Shown: one piece after another, positions 17,812 through 26,448 of the stretch | Position numbering within the stretch: position 1 is the first letter of the stretch | Layout of the letters: each line of letters starts with the position of its first letter | Source: Flavonifractor sp. An100 | GTDB lineage: Bacteria; Bacillota; Clostridia; Oscillospirales; Oscillospiraceae | Assembly: GCF_002161175.1 (NCBI RefSeq) | Contig: NZ_NFMA01000024.1 | Location: 1 to 55,083 of the forward strand | Direction: 5' to 3' | Length of the DNA stretch: 55,083 nt | Made by a program: the position numbers and the translations under genes | The notes under the pieces: generated by a model | Told to the model about the DNA's origin: nothing | The model's database searches: none | Seen by the model: only the letters and a program-made list of their open reading frames with translations

Positions 17812-19332
17812 TCACCAGATCACCCGCATCTCCGCGTTATGCAACTGAGGCACCGGGCTGTGGGTCTGGATGTAGCGGACGGTGAGATCCGGCATCTCCA
17901 CGCCACCCCGCCAGAGGACAGGGCACTCCCGCAGGATCTCATATCCACCTGTGCCCGTGGCCCGGTAGTTGCTGGTGCACAGGCGGAAGGTTCCACCCCC
18001 CAGGGGCGAGCCGTCCAACTTCGCCAGCCGGACCACCCGGCTACCCACGGGGCGGCGCAGGTCGAAGGTATAGGCCAGGCCGGCGTAGAAGTCGTAGTTG
18101 TAGTGCTCCACCTTAGGGAGCAGGAACTCCTCCGAAATCTGGGGCTGGCCATCAACCAGGGTGAAGTAGGAGGCGCACCGCTCCAGTGTCTGCCGCAACA
18201 CCTCCTCCGTTACCTCCAGCACCACCAGGGTGTTGGCAAAGAGATAGGCCGCCGTCACCCCCCGCATGGTCACGGGAGAGGCCAGCCCCACCGGGTCGTT
18301 GCCCAAGCTGGTACAGGAGAAATCCCCCCCGGTCTCCGCCAGCTGCACCTGGTTGAACAGGGCGGCCACCCGGCTTCCGTGGAGGGCGGCGTCCAGCTTC
18401 CCCTCCGGTGGAATGGGGGGGGCCAACTCCCCGATGGGCTGGTCCAGCCAGTCCTGTACGGCATTCTCCAGTGGAAGCAGACTCTGATAAGGCTCTGCTG
18501 GGTGGATTGCGCCCACCGCTGTCAATCTGGATCGGAAGGAACTGCGTGTTCCCTCCCACTTACCGGAAATATGGAGAAACTGCCCCGCATTGGCGGGGGG
18601 CTGAACGGCGTAGGTGCCGGACAGATTCACTCCCTCCACCGCCATGTGCTGGTGGCCGGTGAGGAGCAGGTCGAAGTCCAGCTCCCGGGCAATTTTACAG
18701 GCCAGATTCTCACCGCTGTCCGAGAGCACCCGCCCTGTCTCCAGCTCCTCCTCAAAGCCGCCGTGGTAGATGCACACACAGACATCACACTGTTCCCGGA
18801 GGGCGGCGCAAGTCGCTCGTGCGGCCTGAAAGGCGTCGGTAACCCGAATCCGCTCCAAGTTCTGTGGCTGCTCCCACACGTTTACGAAGTCGGTGACCAC
18901 GCCGGTGATCCCTACCCGCAGGCCGTTGGCCAGGGTGTGCACCGCCCAGGGACGGATGCGCAGCTCTCCCCCCAAGTCCTCTACATTCGTGCACAGGCAA
19001 ACTCCGTCCATCGCCTGCAGATAATCCCGGAGTGCCTCGTAGCCGAAGTTGAAGTCGTGGTTGCCCAGGGTGAAGTAGTCCAGCCCCAGGGCGTTGAATG
19101 CGGCGGCCACCGGGTGGATGGGCCACTCCTCCCGGTGCTCCAGGTAGTACTGGGTCAACGGCGTCCCCTGGAGGGCGTCGCCGCCGTCCAGCACCAGGGT
19201 GTTCCCATCCTTTTCAACCTGAGCGGCCAGATTCAGCAAACCGGCGTTTTCCGGGCTGTTGGAGGCATAGGTCACCGGGAATACATGGCCATGGGTATCT
19301 GAGGTATAGTAGATTTGAAACGTCTTCTCCAT
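17812..19332 (-). CDS. Bifunctional metallophosphatase/5'-nucleotidase-like, no signal peptide
   Basis: A 506-residue enzyme of the UshA/5'-nucleotidase family. The N-terminal dinuclear-metal phosphoesterase domain has TSDTHGH, LDGGD, LGNHDF and LLTGHQH. The C-terminal 5'-nucleotidase domain (about 320-500) contains the substrate-binding part with NYDFYAGL. Most relatives are exported; here the protein begins directly with MEKTFQIYYTSDTHG and has no signal peptide, so it should act in the cytoplasm on imported compounds. The start lies 2 bases after the phnE stop, so it is translationally linked to the transporter. Confidence 0.9.
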   Translation of the reverse strand: MEKTFQIYYTSDTHGHVFPVTYASNSPENAGLLNLAAQVEKDGNTLVLDGGDALQGTPLTQYYLEHREEWPIHPVAAAFNALGLDYFTLGNHDFNFGYEALRDYLQAMDGVCLCTNVEDLGGELRIRPWAVHTLANGLRVGITGVVTDFVNVWEQPQNLERIRVTDAFQAARATCAALREQCDVCVCIYHGGFEEELETGRVLSDSGENLACKIARELDFDLLLTGHQHMAVEGVNLSGTYAVQPPANAGQFLHISGKWEGTRSSFRSRLTAVGAIHPAEPYQSLLPLENAVQDWLDQPIGELAPPIPPEGKLDAALHGSRVAALFNQVQLAETGGDFSCTSLGNDPVGLASPVTMRGVTAAYLFANTLVVLEVTEEVLRQTLERCASYFTLVDGQPQISEEFLLPKVEHYNYDFYAGLAYTFDLRRPVGSRVVRLAKLDGSPLGGGTFRLCTSNYRATGTGGYEILRECPVLWRGGVEMPDLTVRYIQTHSPVPQLHNAEMRVIW

Positions 19333-19334
19333 GC

Positions 19335-20144
19335 TTACCCCCTGGCCAGCTTGACCCGGATCTTGGTGGAGATCCATTCTACAATCAGCACCAGCACAAT
19401 GAGACCCGCCAGGATGGCGCCGGCCTCCTCCCAGCGGTAGGAGTTCATGGCGAAGATCAGCGGCGCGCCGATGCCGCCGGCTCCCACCAGTCCCAGCACG
19501 GTGGCATCCCGCAGGTTGATGTCAAAGCGGTAAATGGCGGTGGAGGCGAAGTTGGGCATCAGCTGGGGCAGGATGCCGTAGCGGATCTTCTGCCAGGTGG
19601 TGCAGCCCGCCGCGTCCAGGGACTCCAGCACCCGCACATCCAGGTCCTCGATGGCCTCGATATACATTTTGCTCACCATGCCAACAGAACACAGGGACAT
19701 GGTCAGAAGTCCCGCGAAGGCGCCGGGGCCGGTGACCCGGATGAACATGAGCCCGTAGACAAAGGCGGGCACGGTGCGGATGGCCATAATGATGATGCGC
19801 CCCACAAAGGCCACGGGCTTGGGCGTCAGATTGGAGGCTGAGAGAAACGCCAGGGGAATGGAGATAATCGCGCCCACGATGGTACCCAGGAACGCGATAC
19901 AGATGGTCTCCAGCAACAGGTAGGGTACGCCCTGGGTGGTGAAGTTGAACAGCAGGTCCGTGTCCGGGTGGAAGATGCCCGCCAGGATGTTCCAGGCGAT
20001 CACCGCGCCGTTTTGGGTGGTGCCCGCCGTCTCCACGGCGGAGCCGCTCCAGACCAGCAGGACCACCACGACCAGTGCCACAGCCAGCTCAAACACCCAG
20101 CGGCGGGGCCGCTGCGCATAGGCCGCTTCGATTCGGTTGTTCAT
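19335..20144 (-). CDS. phnE: PhnE-type ABC transporter permease (second)
   Basis: A 269-residue permease with about six membrane segments and the binding-protein-dependent transport signature near DAAGCTTWQKIRYGILPQ. It pairs with the other PhnE-like permease at 20157 to form the channel. The family moves phosphonates, phosphite or phosphate esters. It is separated by 12 bases from its partner. Confidence 0.88.
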   Translation of the reverse strand: MNNRIEAAYAQRPRRWVFELAVALVVVVLLVWSGSAVETAGTTQNGAVIAWNILAGIFHPDTDLLFNFTTQGVPYLLLETICIAFLGTIVGAIISIPLAFLSASNLTPKPVAFVGRIIIMAIRTVPAFVYGLMFIRVTGPGAFAGLLTMSLCSVGMVSKMYIEAIEDLDVRVLESLDAAGCTTWQKIRYGILPQLMPNFASTAIYRFDINLRDATVLGLVGAGGIGAPLIFAMNSYRWEEAGAILAGLIVLVLIVEWISTKIRVKLARG

Positions 20145-20156
20145 GGCGTCCCCTCC

Positions 20157-20978
20157 TTATACCAGCCGCTTCCGGGCGGCGCGGCTGATGGTCTCGATGA
20201 TGAACACGGTGACGAACAGGGCCAGCAGGATCATGCCCACGCTGGCGTACTCCCGCCAGCCGATCTTCTCGTTGAGGATCAGGCCCAGTCCGCCGGCGCC
20301 CACATAGCCCAGGATGGAGGCGTAACGCACATTGCCCTCGAAGCAGAACAGGCAGTTGGAGAGATAGGAGGGCAGCACCTGGGGCACGATGGCGCTGATG
20401 AACGCCCGCACCTTGGTGGCCCCCATGGCCTCCATGGCCTCGAAGGGGCCCATGTCCACGGTCTCGATCTCCTCGTAGAGGATCTTTCCGATGTAGGCAA
20501 AGGTGAAAATGGCGATGGCCGTGGTGCCCGCCAGGGTGCCCAGGCCAAAGATGTAGGTGGCGATCAGGGCGGAGACCAGGGTGGGCAGGGTCCGGATAAT
20601 GCTCAGCAGCAGCCGCATGGCGGCCACCACCACCCGGCTGTGGATGATGTTGGTGGAGGCCAGCATGGCAAAGGGCACCACCAAAATCGAGCCGATGAAG
20701 GAGCCCAGCAGGGACATCTTGATGGTGTCAAACAGGGGCTGCCAGATCTGGGACATATAGTCCCACTCCGGCGGGATCATCTCCCCCAGGATTACAAAGA
20801 ACTCCCGGATCCGGCTGACGAGAACGCCCATGTCAAAACCAGTGACCTCTACCGAGAGGGCCGTCATGGCCACCAGAATGACTGCCGCCAGGGGCGCCCG
20901 GGAGCGGGGCTTGGATACCTGTTTCCCGTTGGGGAGCGTGAGCAGTTTGGGCGGGAAGATCTTGTCGTATACGCTCAT
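20157..20978 (-). CDS. phnE: PhnE-type ABC transporter permease (first)
   Basis: A 273-residue permease with an N-terminal cytoplasmic part, about six membrane segments and the EAA-type loop AMGATKVRAFISAIVPQ. Its ATG overlaps the phnC stop by 4 bases (ATGA at 20975-20978). Having two PhnE genes instead of one is common in the PhnCDE1E2 arrangement. Confidence 0.88.
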   Translation of the reverse strand: MSVYDKIFPPKLLTLPNGKQVSKPRSRAPLAAVILVAMTALSVEVTGFDMGVLVSRIREFFVILGEMIPPEWDYMSQIWQPLFDTIKMSLLGSFIGSILVVPFAMLASTNIIHSRVVVAAMRLLLSIIRTLPTLVSALIATYIFGLGTLAGTTAIAIFTFAYIGKILYEEIETVDMGPFEAMEAMGATKVRAFISAIVPQVLPSYLSNCLFCFEGNVRYASILGYVGAGGLGLILNEKIGWREYASVGMILLALFVTVFIIETISRAARKRLV

Positions 20979-21727
20979 GCCGGCTCCTCCTGCTTCCCCT
21001 GGTAGATGGCGTCCAGCACCCCCTGATCTACCTGGTCAGCCGGACCGTCGTAGACGATCTCGCCGGCCCGGATACCAACCACCCGGGTGGCGTACTGGAG
21101 GGCCAACTCCACATGGTGGATGTTGATGAGTACCGTGATGTGCATGTCCCGGTTGATGCGCTGGAAGTCATCCATCACCTGCTTGGCGGTCACCGGGTCC
21201 AAGGAGGCCACCGGCTCGTCCGCCAGGATGATCTGGGGGTTCTGGGCCAGGGTGCGGGCCAGGGCCACCCGCTGTTGCTGCCCGCCGGAGAGCTGATCAG
21301 CCCGGACAAAGGCCTTGTCCAGAATCCCCATCTGGTCCAGCGCCTCCAGGGCCTTCATCTTCTCCTCTTTCGTGAAGATGCCGAAGGTAGCCCGCCACCA
21401 GGGTAGGTCGGGGACGAAGGCGGTGAGCACGTTCTTGATGACAGTGGTTCGGGTGATGAGATTAAAGGACTGGAAGATCATGCCGATCTTCCGCCGGAAC
21501 TTCCGCAGGCTCTTCCCGTGGAGGGTCATCACGTCGGTGCCGTCTACCGTCAGTTCCCCCTGGGTGATGTCGTGCATCCGGTTGATGGTGCGGATCAGAG
21601 TGGACTTGCCTGCGCCGGACAGGCCGATGATGGCCACGAACTCCCCCTGGTCAATGGTCAGGTTGATATGCCGCAGAGCCTCATATCCATTGGGATAGCG
21701 TTTTTCTACCTCTTTGAATTCTATCAT
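20975..21727 (-). CDS. phnC: PhnC-type ABC transporter ATPase
   Basis: A 250-residue ABC ATPase: Walker A GLSGAGKST, signature LSGGQQQRVALARTL, Walker B IILADEP and switch His in INIHHVEL. It is closest in pattern to PhnC (phosphonate/phosphate-ester import). GGAG lies 8 bases upstream of the ATG. A 12-bp hairpin separates it from phnD. Confidence 0.92.
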   Translation of the reverse strand: MIEFKEVEKRYPNGYEALRHINLTIDQGEFVAIIGLSGAGKSTLIRTINRMHDITQGELTVDGTDVMTLHGKSLRKFRRKIGMIFQSFNLITRTTVIKNVLTAFVPDLPWWRATFGIFTKEEKMKALEALDQMGILDKAFVRADQLSGGQQQRVALARTLAQNPQIILADEPVASLDPVTAKQVMDDFQRINRDMHITVLINIHHVELALQYATRVVGIRAGEIVYDGPADQVDQGVLDAIYQGKQEEPA

Positions 21728-21744
21728 TGTATGATCTCCATTCC

Positions 21745-21782
21745 AAACGAGGGAGGAAAGCCGCGGCCTCCCTCCCTCGTTT
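21745..21782 (-). terminator. Hairpin between phnD and phnC (partial terminator)
   Basis: A perfect 12-bp stem (AAACGAGGGAGG against CCTCCCTCGTTT) within the 75-base gap. On the minus strand it is followed by only a short T stretch, so it probably ends or protects part of the phnD message and gives more binding protein than transporter. It is not a full stop for the operon (inference). Confidence 0.6.
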
Positions 21783-21802
21783 TTGGTCCTTGCTGGATTG
21801 TT

Positions 21803-22888
21803 TTAGCCCGCGCTGTTCAGAGACTGGATCATCTCCTGGGCGGCCCGCTCGGAGTCGTAGTCGGAGGACTGGGCGGGCAGATAGCCGTTGTGGCTGTAGA
21901 TAGCGATGACCTCTTTGCCCTCTTCAGTGTTGCCGATATTGATGAAAGCCTCGGACAGGGCGGCCTTGAAGTCGTCGTCCATGATGGGAGAGGTCTTGCT
22001 GACGCTGATGGTATCGTTGTAGATGGCGGGAGTGACGCCCACCACGGCGGTGTCGTCCCAGATGCTGTTGGTCATGCCGTACTCGCCGGTCCACTCGTCC
22101 TCATAGTCCCGGCGGGCATCGGCATAGGTGCAGACGATGTCCACCTGACCGGAGGCCAGACGGGCGAAGGCGCTGCCGTAGGAGTCGGACTGCACCGCGT
22201 GGGGCAGGTCAGTGATGTTCTTCTCGAAGTTCTCCTGCAGCCACAGGGAGGGATAGATGTAACCGGCGGGAGAGGAGGAGTTGGCCACGCTCCAGTTGGC
22301 GCTGCTCACGTCCTCCCAGGTGAGGGCCTCACCGGCGTTGACCTGGGCGGCCAGCTCCTGGCCCTTCTCAGAGGGACCGGCGATCATCAGAGCGCGGTAG
22401 CTGGTGACCTGCTCGGTGGTGGGCTCAGTGGGGGCGTTGTCGTTCCAGTCCTTGGCGTTATCGGAATCGATGGACAGACCGTCCCGGGTGGCGGTCAGCA
22501 GCACGTCGCAGCCGTCGTCATAGAGCACATAGGTGCCGCCGGGGATCAGGCCCACATCGGCAGTGCCGGCGGCCAGGGCCTCGCCAACCGCCTCGTAGCT
22601 GGTACCCACGGTGATGTCCACCTCGCCCACGTCGTAGCCCAGCTTAGCCAGCTCATCGGTGAGCATCTGCTTCAGGGGTTCGGTGGCGGTGATGATCTCC
22701 TCCGGCTCCCGAGAGGGGACAAAGGCGATGCGCAGGGTATCGATGGTCTTGTTCCCGCTCTCCTGGGTGCTGCTGGTGTCCGGCGTGCTGCCGGAGCCCT
22801 GGGTGTCCTCCGTGTTCTGACCGCCGCAGCCGGCCAACAGGCCAATGCACATCACGCCGGCCAGCAGGAGAGAAAGTGCTTTTTTCAT
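21803..22888 (-). CDS. phnD: PhnD-type phosphonate/phosphate-ester binding lipoprotein
   Basis: A 361-residue substrate-binding lipoprotein with lipobox LLAGC at residues 18-22. The mature part has PhnD features: RIAFVPSREPEEI at the start, TVGTSYEAVGEALAAGTADVG, and SPAGYIYPSLWLQ in place of the usual ligand loop. PhnD proteins bind compounds with a phosphonate or phosphate head. No C-P lyase or phosphonatase gene is nearby; instead two phosphatases are in the operon, so a phosphate ester is the likelier cargo (inference). Confidence 0.88.
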   Translation of the reverse strand: MKKALSLLLAGVMCIGLLAGCGGQNTEDTQGSGSTPDTSSTQESGNKTIDTLRIAFVPSREPEEIITATEPLKQMLTDELAKLGYDVGEVDITVGTSYEAVGEALAAGTADVGLIPGGTYVLYDDGCDVLLTATRDGLSIDSDNAKDWNDNAPTEPTTEQVTSYRALMIAGPSEKGQELAAQVNAGEALTWEDVSSANWSVANSSSPAGYIYPSLWLQENFEKNITDLPHAVQSDSYGSAFARLASGQVDIVCTYADARRDYEDEWTGEYGMTNSIWDDTAVVGVTPAIYNDTISVSKTSPIMDDDFKAALSEAFINIGNTEEGKEVIAIYSHNGYLPAQSSDYDSERAAQEMIQSLNSAG

Positions 22889-22965
22889 ACTGTGATCCTC
22901 CTCGATGTTTCGTTTATGTTTTGGGGTTGATTTTGGACTTATCTGTTACAGAGGGGAAACCCTCT

Positions 22966-22982
22966 GATAACCGTTTCGGGAA
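22966..22982. promoter_or_regulatory. Possible LacI-family operator ahead of phnD
   Basis: GATAACCGTTTCGGG resembles the LacI-family consensus with a central CG (AACCGNTTTC type). It lies in the 95-base gap between the regulator gene and phnD, next to a GAGGG-GAAA-CCCTC mini-hairpin at 22951-22964. Confidence 0.35.
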
Positions 22983-22983
22983 G

Positions 22984-23961
22984 TCAGGCGGTATCGCCGA
23001 TCTTCAGGTGGGTGGGCACTGTGACGGTCACCGCCTGGGAGCGGCGCTGGCTGATCCGGCCAAAGAGCAGCTCCAGGGCGTTCTCCCACACATAGTCCGG
23101 GAACATCTCCAGACAGGTGCCGGTGGGCCACTTGCTCTCCAAAGTCTGAATATCCTGATAAATAATGACCGCCACATCTTTCGGCACACGGATGCCCAGC
23201 TCCCGGAAAGCCTCCAGAGCGCCCTCAGCCACCTCGTCGCTGCCCAGCAGTATGGCCTCAGCCAGAGCATGTTCCTCCACGGCCTTCTTGGCCAGTGCAT
23301 AGCCGCTCTCCCGGCTGATCTCCCCCACATGGAAGGTGCGGGGATCGTACTGGCCGCGCTCCTCCAGGATACGCTGGATGGCTGCCAGGCGGTGGGCACC
23401 GATGCGGCCATTGGGCCCGTCGTAGATGCCGCCGATATACCCCAGGCCGGTGTACCGCTTCTGATCCAGCAGATAGGACACCATCTGCTCCTGGCCCCGG
23501 TCAAAGTCCACCTGCACTTGGTCGAACTCATAGTTGTGCTGATTGGAGTTCACGAAAACGATAGCAAAGGACAGAGAGCGGAGAAAGTCGATCTCTTTCT
23601 CGCTGAACACACCCAGGGCAATGATGCCGTCCACTTTCTGGGGCTCCCCAAAGGTCAGCCGCACAAAGGAGACCTCATACTGGTCCGTCATCATCTGCAC
23701 CAGGCAGGACAGAGAGGACAGCCGCACATTGGGCCGATCCGGGCGTATGATTCGCCAGTCCGCCACCCCGATGACCAGATGAGTCTTGTGCTCCGCCGCC
23801 TTCCGCTGCCGTGGGGACACATAGCCCAGGGCGTGAGCCGCCTGAAAAATCCGGGCCCGCACCTCCGGCGTGACAGAGATATTGTCATCCTTATTTAGAA
23901 CTCGGGAAACCGCGGCAGCCGAGACCTGGGCGGCCTGGGCTACATCTTTAATGGTTGCCAT
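22984..23961 (-). CDS. LacI family transcriptional regulator
   Basis: A 325-residue regulator: LacI helix-turn-helix at the N-terminus (TIKDVAQAAQVSAAAVSRVL, then an Arg/Ala hinge helix) and a periplasmic-binding-like effector domain. AGGGGG stands 6 bases before ATG 23961. It heads the phn/phosphatase operon and very likely controls it. LacI-type control, rather than PhoB-type, implies induction by a carbon compound, not phosphate starvation (inference). Confidence 0.9.
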   Translation of the reverse strand: MATIKDVAQAAQVSAAAVSRVLNKDDNISVTPEVRARIFQAAHALGYVSPRQRKAAEHKTHLVIGVADWRIIRPDRPNVRLSSLSCLVQMMTDQYEVSFVRLTFGEPQKVDGIIALGVFSEKEIDFLRSLSFAIVFVNSNQHNYEFDQVQVDFDRGQEQMVSYLLDQKRYTGLGYIGGIYDGPNGRIGAHRLAAIQRILEERGQYDPRTFHVGEISRESGYALAKKAVEEHALAEAILLGSDEVAEGALEAFRELGIRVPKDVAVIIYQDIQTLESKWPTGTCLEMFPDYVWENALELLFGRISQRRSQAVTVTVPTHLKIGDTA

Positions 23962-23992
23962 GAAGTTCCCCCTTTTATGTCGTTCTAAACCC

Positions 23993-24020
23993 ATTATATT
24001 TCTGATGCTGTCGAAGTCAA
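23993..24020 (-). promoter_or_regulatory. Promoter of the LacI-phn operon
   Basis: On the minus strand TTGACT (24020-24015), a 16-base spacer and TATAAT (23998-23993) form a near-consensus sigma-A promoter 31 bases before the LacI gene start. Immediately upstream lie two copies of ATTTTACTAAA (24024-24045), which could be an operator or an AT-rich UP element. Confidence 0.75.
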
Positions 24021-24117
24021 TAGATTTTACTAAAATTTTACTAAATAATAAATCGCCTATAACAGACAAGCGCCCTCAAATCCTGCTGGGGAATAAAACA
24101 AAGAAAAACCTCCACCA

Positions 24118-24146
24118 TTTACAGAAAGCCCGCGCTTCGCTATACT
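24118..24146 (+). promoter_or_regulatory. Promoter of the 24176 gene
   Basis: TTTACA, a 17-base spacer and TATACT, 29 bases before the start codon: a good sigma-A promoter, divergent from the LacI promoter. Confidence 0.7.
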
Positions 24147-24175
24147 GAAGGCAGAAAAAGAATGGAGGTACGGCA

Positions 24176-24826
24176 ATGGCGGGCAGGCGGATCTGTGCTG
24201 GGTACTACCGGCGGTACGATGGCAAGGTGGTCTATGTGATTTCCACGGCCACCGATGCCGACACCGGAGAGGAGACCGTCATCTGGACTTCCTATCCTTT
24301 CGCGGATGTCCCCAGGTACTGCACCTCCAGCAAAAAATCCTTCTGCACCTTCGTAAAAGTGGATGGAGAGCGGAAGGCCAAGTACAAGCGGCAGATAAAC
24401 ATGAAGATCTCAGCGGCTGCCATCGAAAGACTGGAAGATGAGGGCTTCCGGGGGCCGGTGCGCAAACGGCATCGGCGGCAGTTGGATGAAGAATACGACT
24501 CCCGAGAGTATCAGCAGTCTCTCACCTACTACGCTTACGCCAAGGAACTCTGCGAGAACTACACCTTCGACTGGAACAAATACCACCTTTGCGTGAAAGA
24601 AAAAAGATATGCGGCCATCACACGAAGTGATTTCGCCAAGCTGAAAGAGGATCTGCAGTTTCTGGACAACGCTCTGAAAACCATCCTGTCAGAATACCGG
24701 GACTATTTCCGGGAGCGGTTTGTAGACGGCCTGTCCATCCGCAAGTACGCAGAGGCCCATCAGCTCAACCGGGGCAGCGTGGACTATCTGCAAAAGAAGT
24801 TTTTCTCTGCCTGGCTCGTCTGCTGA
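24176..24826 (+). CDS. DUF1653-like/helix-turn-helix protein, function unknown
   Basis: A 216-residue protein. The first 60 residues (GYYRRYDGKVVYVISTATD, then TGEETVIW) resemble the short DUF1653 beta domain. The middle is basic. The end (about 160-210) has a helix-turn-helix-like pattern SIRKYAEAHQLNRGSVDYLQ reminiscent of sigma or recombinase DNA-binding helices. GGAGGT stands 6 bases before the ATG, with its own promoter. It is a DNA-binding candidate near the edge of the mobile region; whether it belongs to element A is unclear. Confidence 0.6.
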   Translation: MAGRRICAGYYRRYDGKVVYVISTATDADTGEETVIWTSYPFADVPRYCTSSKKSFCTFVKVDGERKAKYKRQINMKISAAAIERLEDEGFRGPVRKRHRRQLDEEYDSREYQQSLTYYAYAKELCENYTFDWNKYHLCVKEKRYAAITRSDFAKLKEDLQFLDNALKTILSEYRDYFRERFVDGLSIRKYAEAHQLNRGSVDYLQKKFFSAWLVC

Positions 24827-24895
24827 AGGAGCGGGACGAAGCAGATGGAAAATGCCGTCTGCGGAAACCGGCGCAAAACTGAATCGACCCAACAC

Positions 24896-24935
24896 TGAGC
24901 GGAGCGTCTGCTGACCAAGCAGGCGCTCCGCTTTT
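24896..24935 (+). terminator. Rho-independent terminator
   Basis: Stem AGCGGAGCG-CTGCT against AGCAG-CGCTCCGCT with a run of T after it, 70 bases beyond the preceding gene. Confidence 0.75.
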
Positions 24936-25065
24936 CTATCAGAAATATGTCAAAAGGATATTATTTCCCCAATACATAATGAGGGGGTTAAAAGAAGCAC
25001 AGGTGTGTCAATTCTATGTCACTTCAGAAATGTCCTCGGGTAAAGTAGTAGAGGGGGTAATCAAA

Positions 25066-25275
25066 ATGAAAGAGTCTGCCTACAAAAATTATGAGGAGCT
25101 GCCGCTGTTTCTCAACTCAAAAACAGTGGCGAAGGTATTGGGCGTCTCACCGTCCAGCGGATATGAACTGATGCACGAGCCGGGCTTCCCGGTACTGCGC
25201 ATCGGCAACAGGATGGTGGTACCCAAGGAGCAGTTCATCCAGTGGGTGAAGGAACACACAGGAGGCGGCACATGA
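25066..25275 (+). CDS. Excisionase/AlpA-like helix-turn-helix protein
   Basis: A 69-residue MerR-like winged helix protein (FLNSKTVAKVLGVSPSSGYE, then PVLRIGNRMVVPKEQFIQWV), the usual pattern of Xis/AlpA-type proteins in integrative elements. It helps excision or regulates the element. AGAGGGGG stands ahead of the ATG, and the stop overlaps the next start (ATGA). Confidence 0.8.
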   Translation: MKESAYKNYEELPLFLNSKTVAKVLGVSPSSGYELMHEPGFPVLRIGNRMVVPKEQFIQWVKEHTGGGT

Positions 25276-25679
25276 AGTACGGAAATTATCGGGACGGTTT
25301 CTTCCTGCCCAACGAGTTGTTCCAGCTGGGACTGGACTATGGCGAGCTGGCGGTGTACAGTTTCCTGAAACGGTGCAAAAATCGAAAGACGCATCAGTGC
25401 TGGCCCAGCATCAAAACCATCGGCGAAGCAGTGGGCATGAGTGAAAATACTGTCCGCAAGTACATCCGTCAACTGGAGGAGCGTGGTCTCATCACCACCG
25501 AACCCACCGAGGTCATTACCAAGTCCAGCGGCAGGCGCAACGGAAATCTGCTGTTTACTCGCCGGCCTATCGGAGAGGTGATTGACCAGCACTACGACCG
25601 CCAACTGGCGGAATTGGAGTTAGCCACAGAACGCCAGCGAGTGGCGAAACTCCTGCGGGCGCGGGAAAGCCCAACGTGA
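25272..25679 (+). CDS. Helix-turn-helix replication/regulatory protein
   Basis: A 135-residue protein with a winged-helix domain of the RepA_N/phage-replisome-organiser sort: FFLPNELFQLGLDYGELAVY, then CWPSIKTIGEAVGMSENTVR and KYIRQLEERGLI. Such proteins occur right after the Xis gene in gut mobilizable elements and probably start element replication or act as a regulator. It is short compared with full replication initiators. Confidence 0.7.
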   Translation: MKYGNYRDGFFLPNELFQLGLDYGELAVYSFLKRCKNRKTHQCWPSIKTIGEAVGMSENTVRKYIRQLEERGLITTEPTEVITKSSGRRNGNLLFTRRPIGEVIDQHYDRQLAELELATERQRVAKLLRARESPT

Positions 25680-26028
25680 CCGCCTGTGGGCCACTGTGTG
25701 CCCCGATTGCGGGAGGGGCAGAGTCCCTGCCCCTCTCGGCGGGTTTCAGGCCAGTGTGGGCCGGTTGTGGGAGGCGTTGCGGTACAAGGCTTCCGGCCCT
25801 TTTGGAGCGGAACCGAAGGACGAAAGGGAAAGCAGGATAAACGCCGGGATCGCCGGTGGCGCCTCCGGCCGGTCACAACTGCCCGCAGTGCGGGCAGTTA
25901 CGGGAGTTTTGGGTGTATCAAAAGTGGGGTCAAAAACAGGCGGCGGGGATCACGTTTGTGGTCACAATCCCCGAACTCCTACTGCCATAACGAAAAAACA
26001 GGGGTCATGCCCCGGAAAGGAGCAGTTT
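25680..26028 (+). other. Non-coding stretch of element A, probable oriT region
   Basis: About 350 bases without a supported gene, directly ahead of the mobilization gene. They contain hairpins: AACTGCCCGC/GCGGGCAGTT at 25877-25899, a GGGGAT/ATCCCC-flanked stretch at about 25946-25974, and repeated GGG-rich arms near 25715-25740. The position before mob genes and the inverted repeats fit an origin of transfer (inference). Confidence 0.4.
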
Positions 26029-26448
26029 ATGGGCAAAAAAGAGAGATTCGCCTTCTATCTCACCCCGGAAAAGAAAGCCATTCTGGAGCGGAGGTACCGG
26101 GAGGACGGGAGCCGAAGCATGACCGCCTTCATCGAGCGGGCGGTGGACTTTTACCTGGATTACCTCAGCGCCAACGACGCCGGTCTGTTCCTCCCCACCT
26201 CCATCAAGTCTTACCTGGATGGGCGGCTGGGACAACTGGAGGAACGGCTGTCCGCTATCGCCTTCCGGCAGGCAGTGGAGCAGGACATGGTGGCCGGCAT
26301 CCTCGCCGACGCCTATCAATTCAGCGACGAGGATCTCCGCCGCCGGAGATCGGAGAGCGTGCAAAATGTGAAAAAGACCAACGGCCGTGTCTCGCTGGAG
26401 CAGCGGGTACGTGGGGCTTGGGAGGAGGGCGATGAGTGGCAAGACTGA
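26029..26448 (+). CDS. Accessory mobilization protein (ribbon-helix-helix)
   Basis: A 139-residue protein with an N-terminal RHH-like DNA-binding part (ERFAFYLTPEKKAILERRY, then RSMTAFIERAVDFYL) and a helical C-terminus, as in relaxosome accessory proteins encoded just before MobP3-type relaxases. AAAGGAG precedes the ATG by 6 bases. It overlaps the relaxase start by 13 bases. Confidence 0.75.
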   Translation: MGKKERFAFYLTPEKKAILERRYREDGSRSMTAFIERAVDFYLDYLSANDAGLFLPTSIKSYLDGRLGQLEERLSAIAFRQAVEQDMVAGILADAYQFSDEDLRRRRSESVQNVKKTNGRVSLEQRVRGAWEEGDEWQD

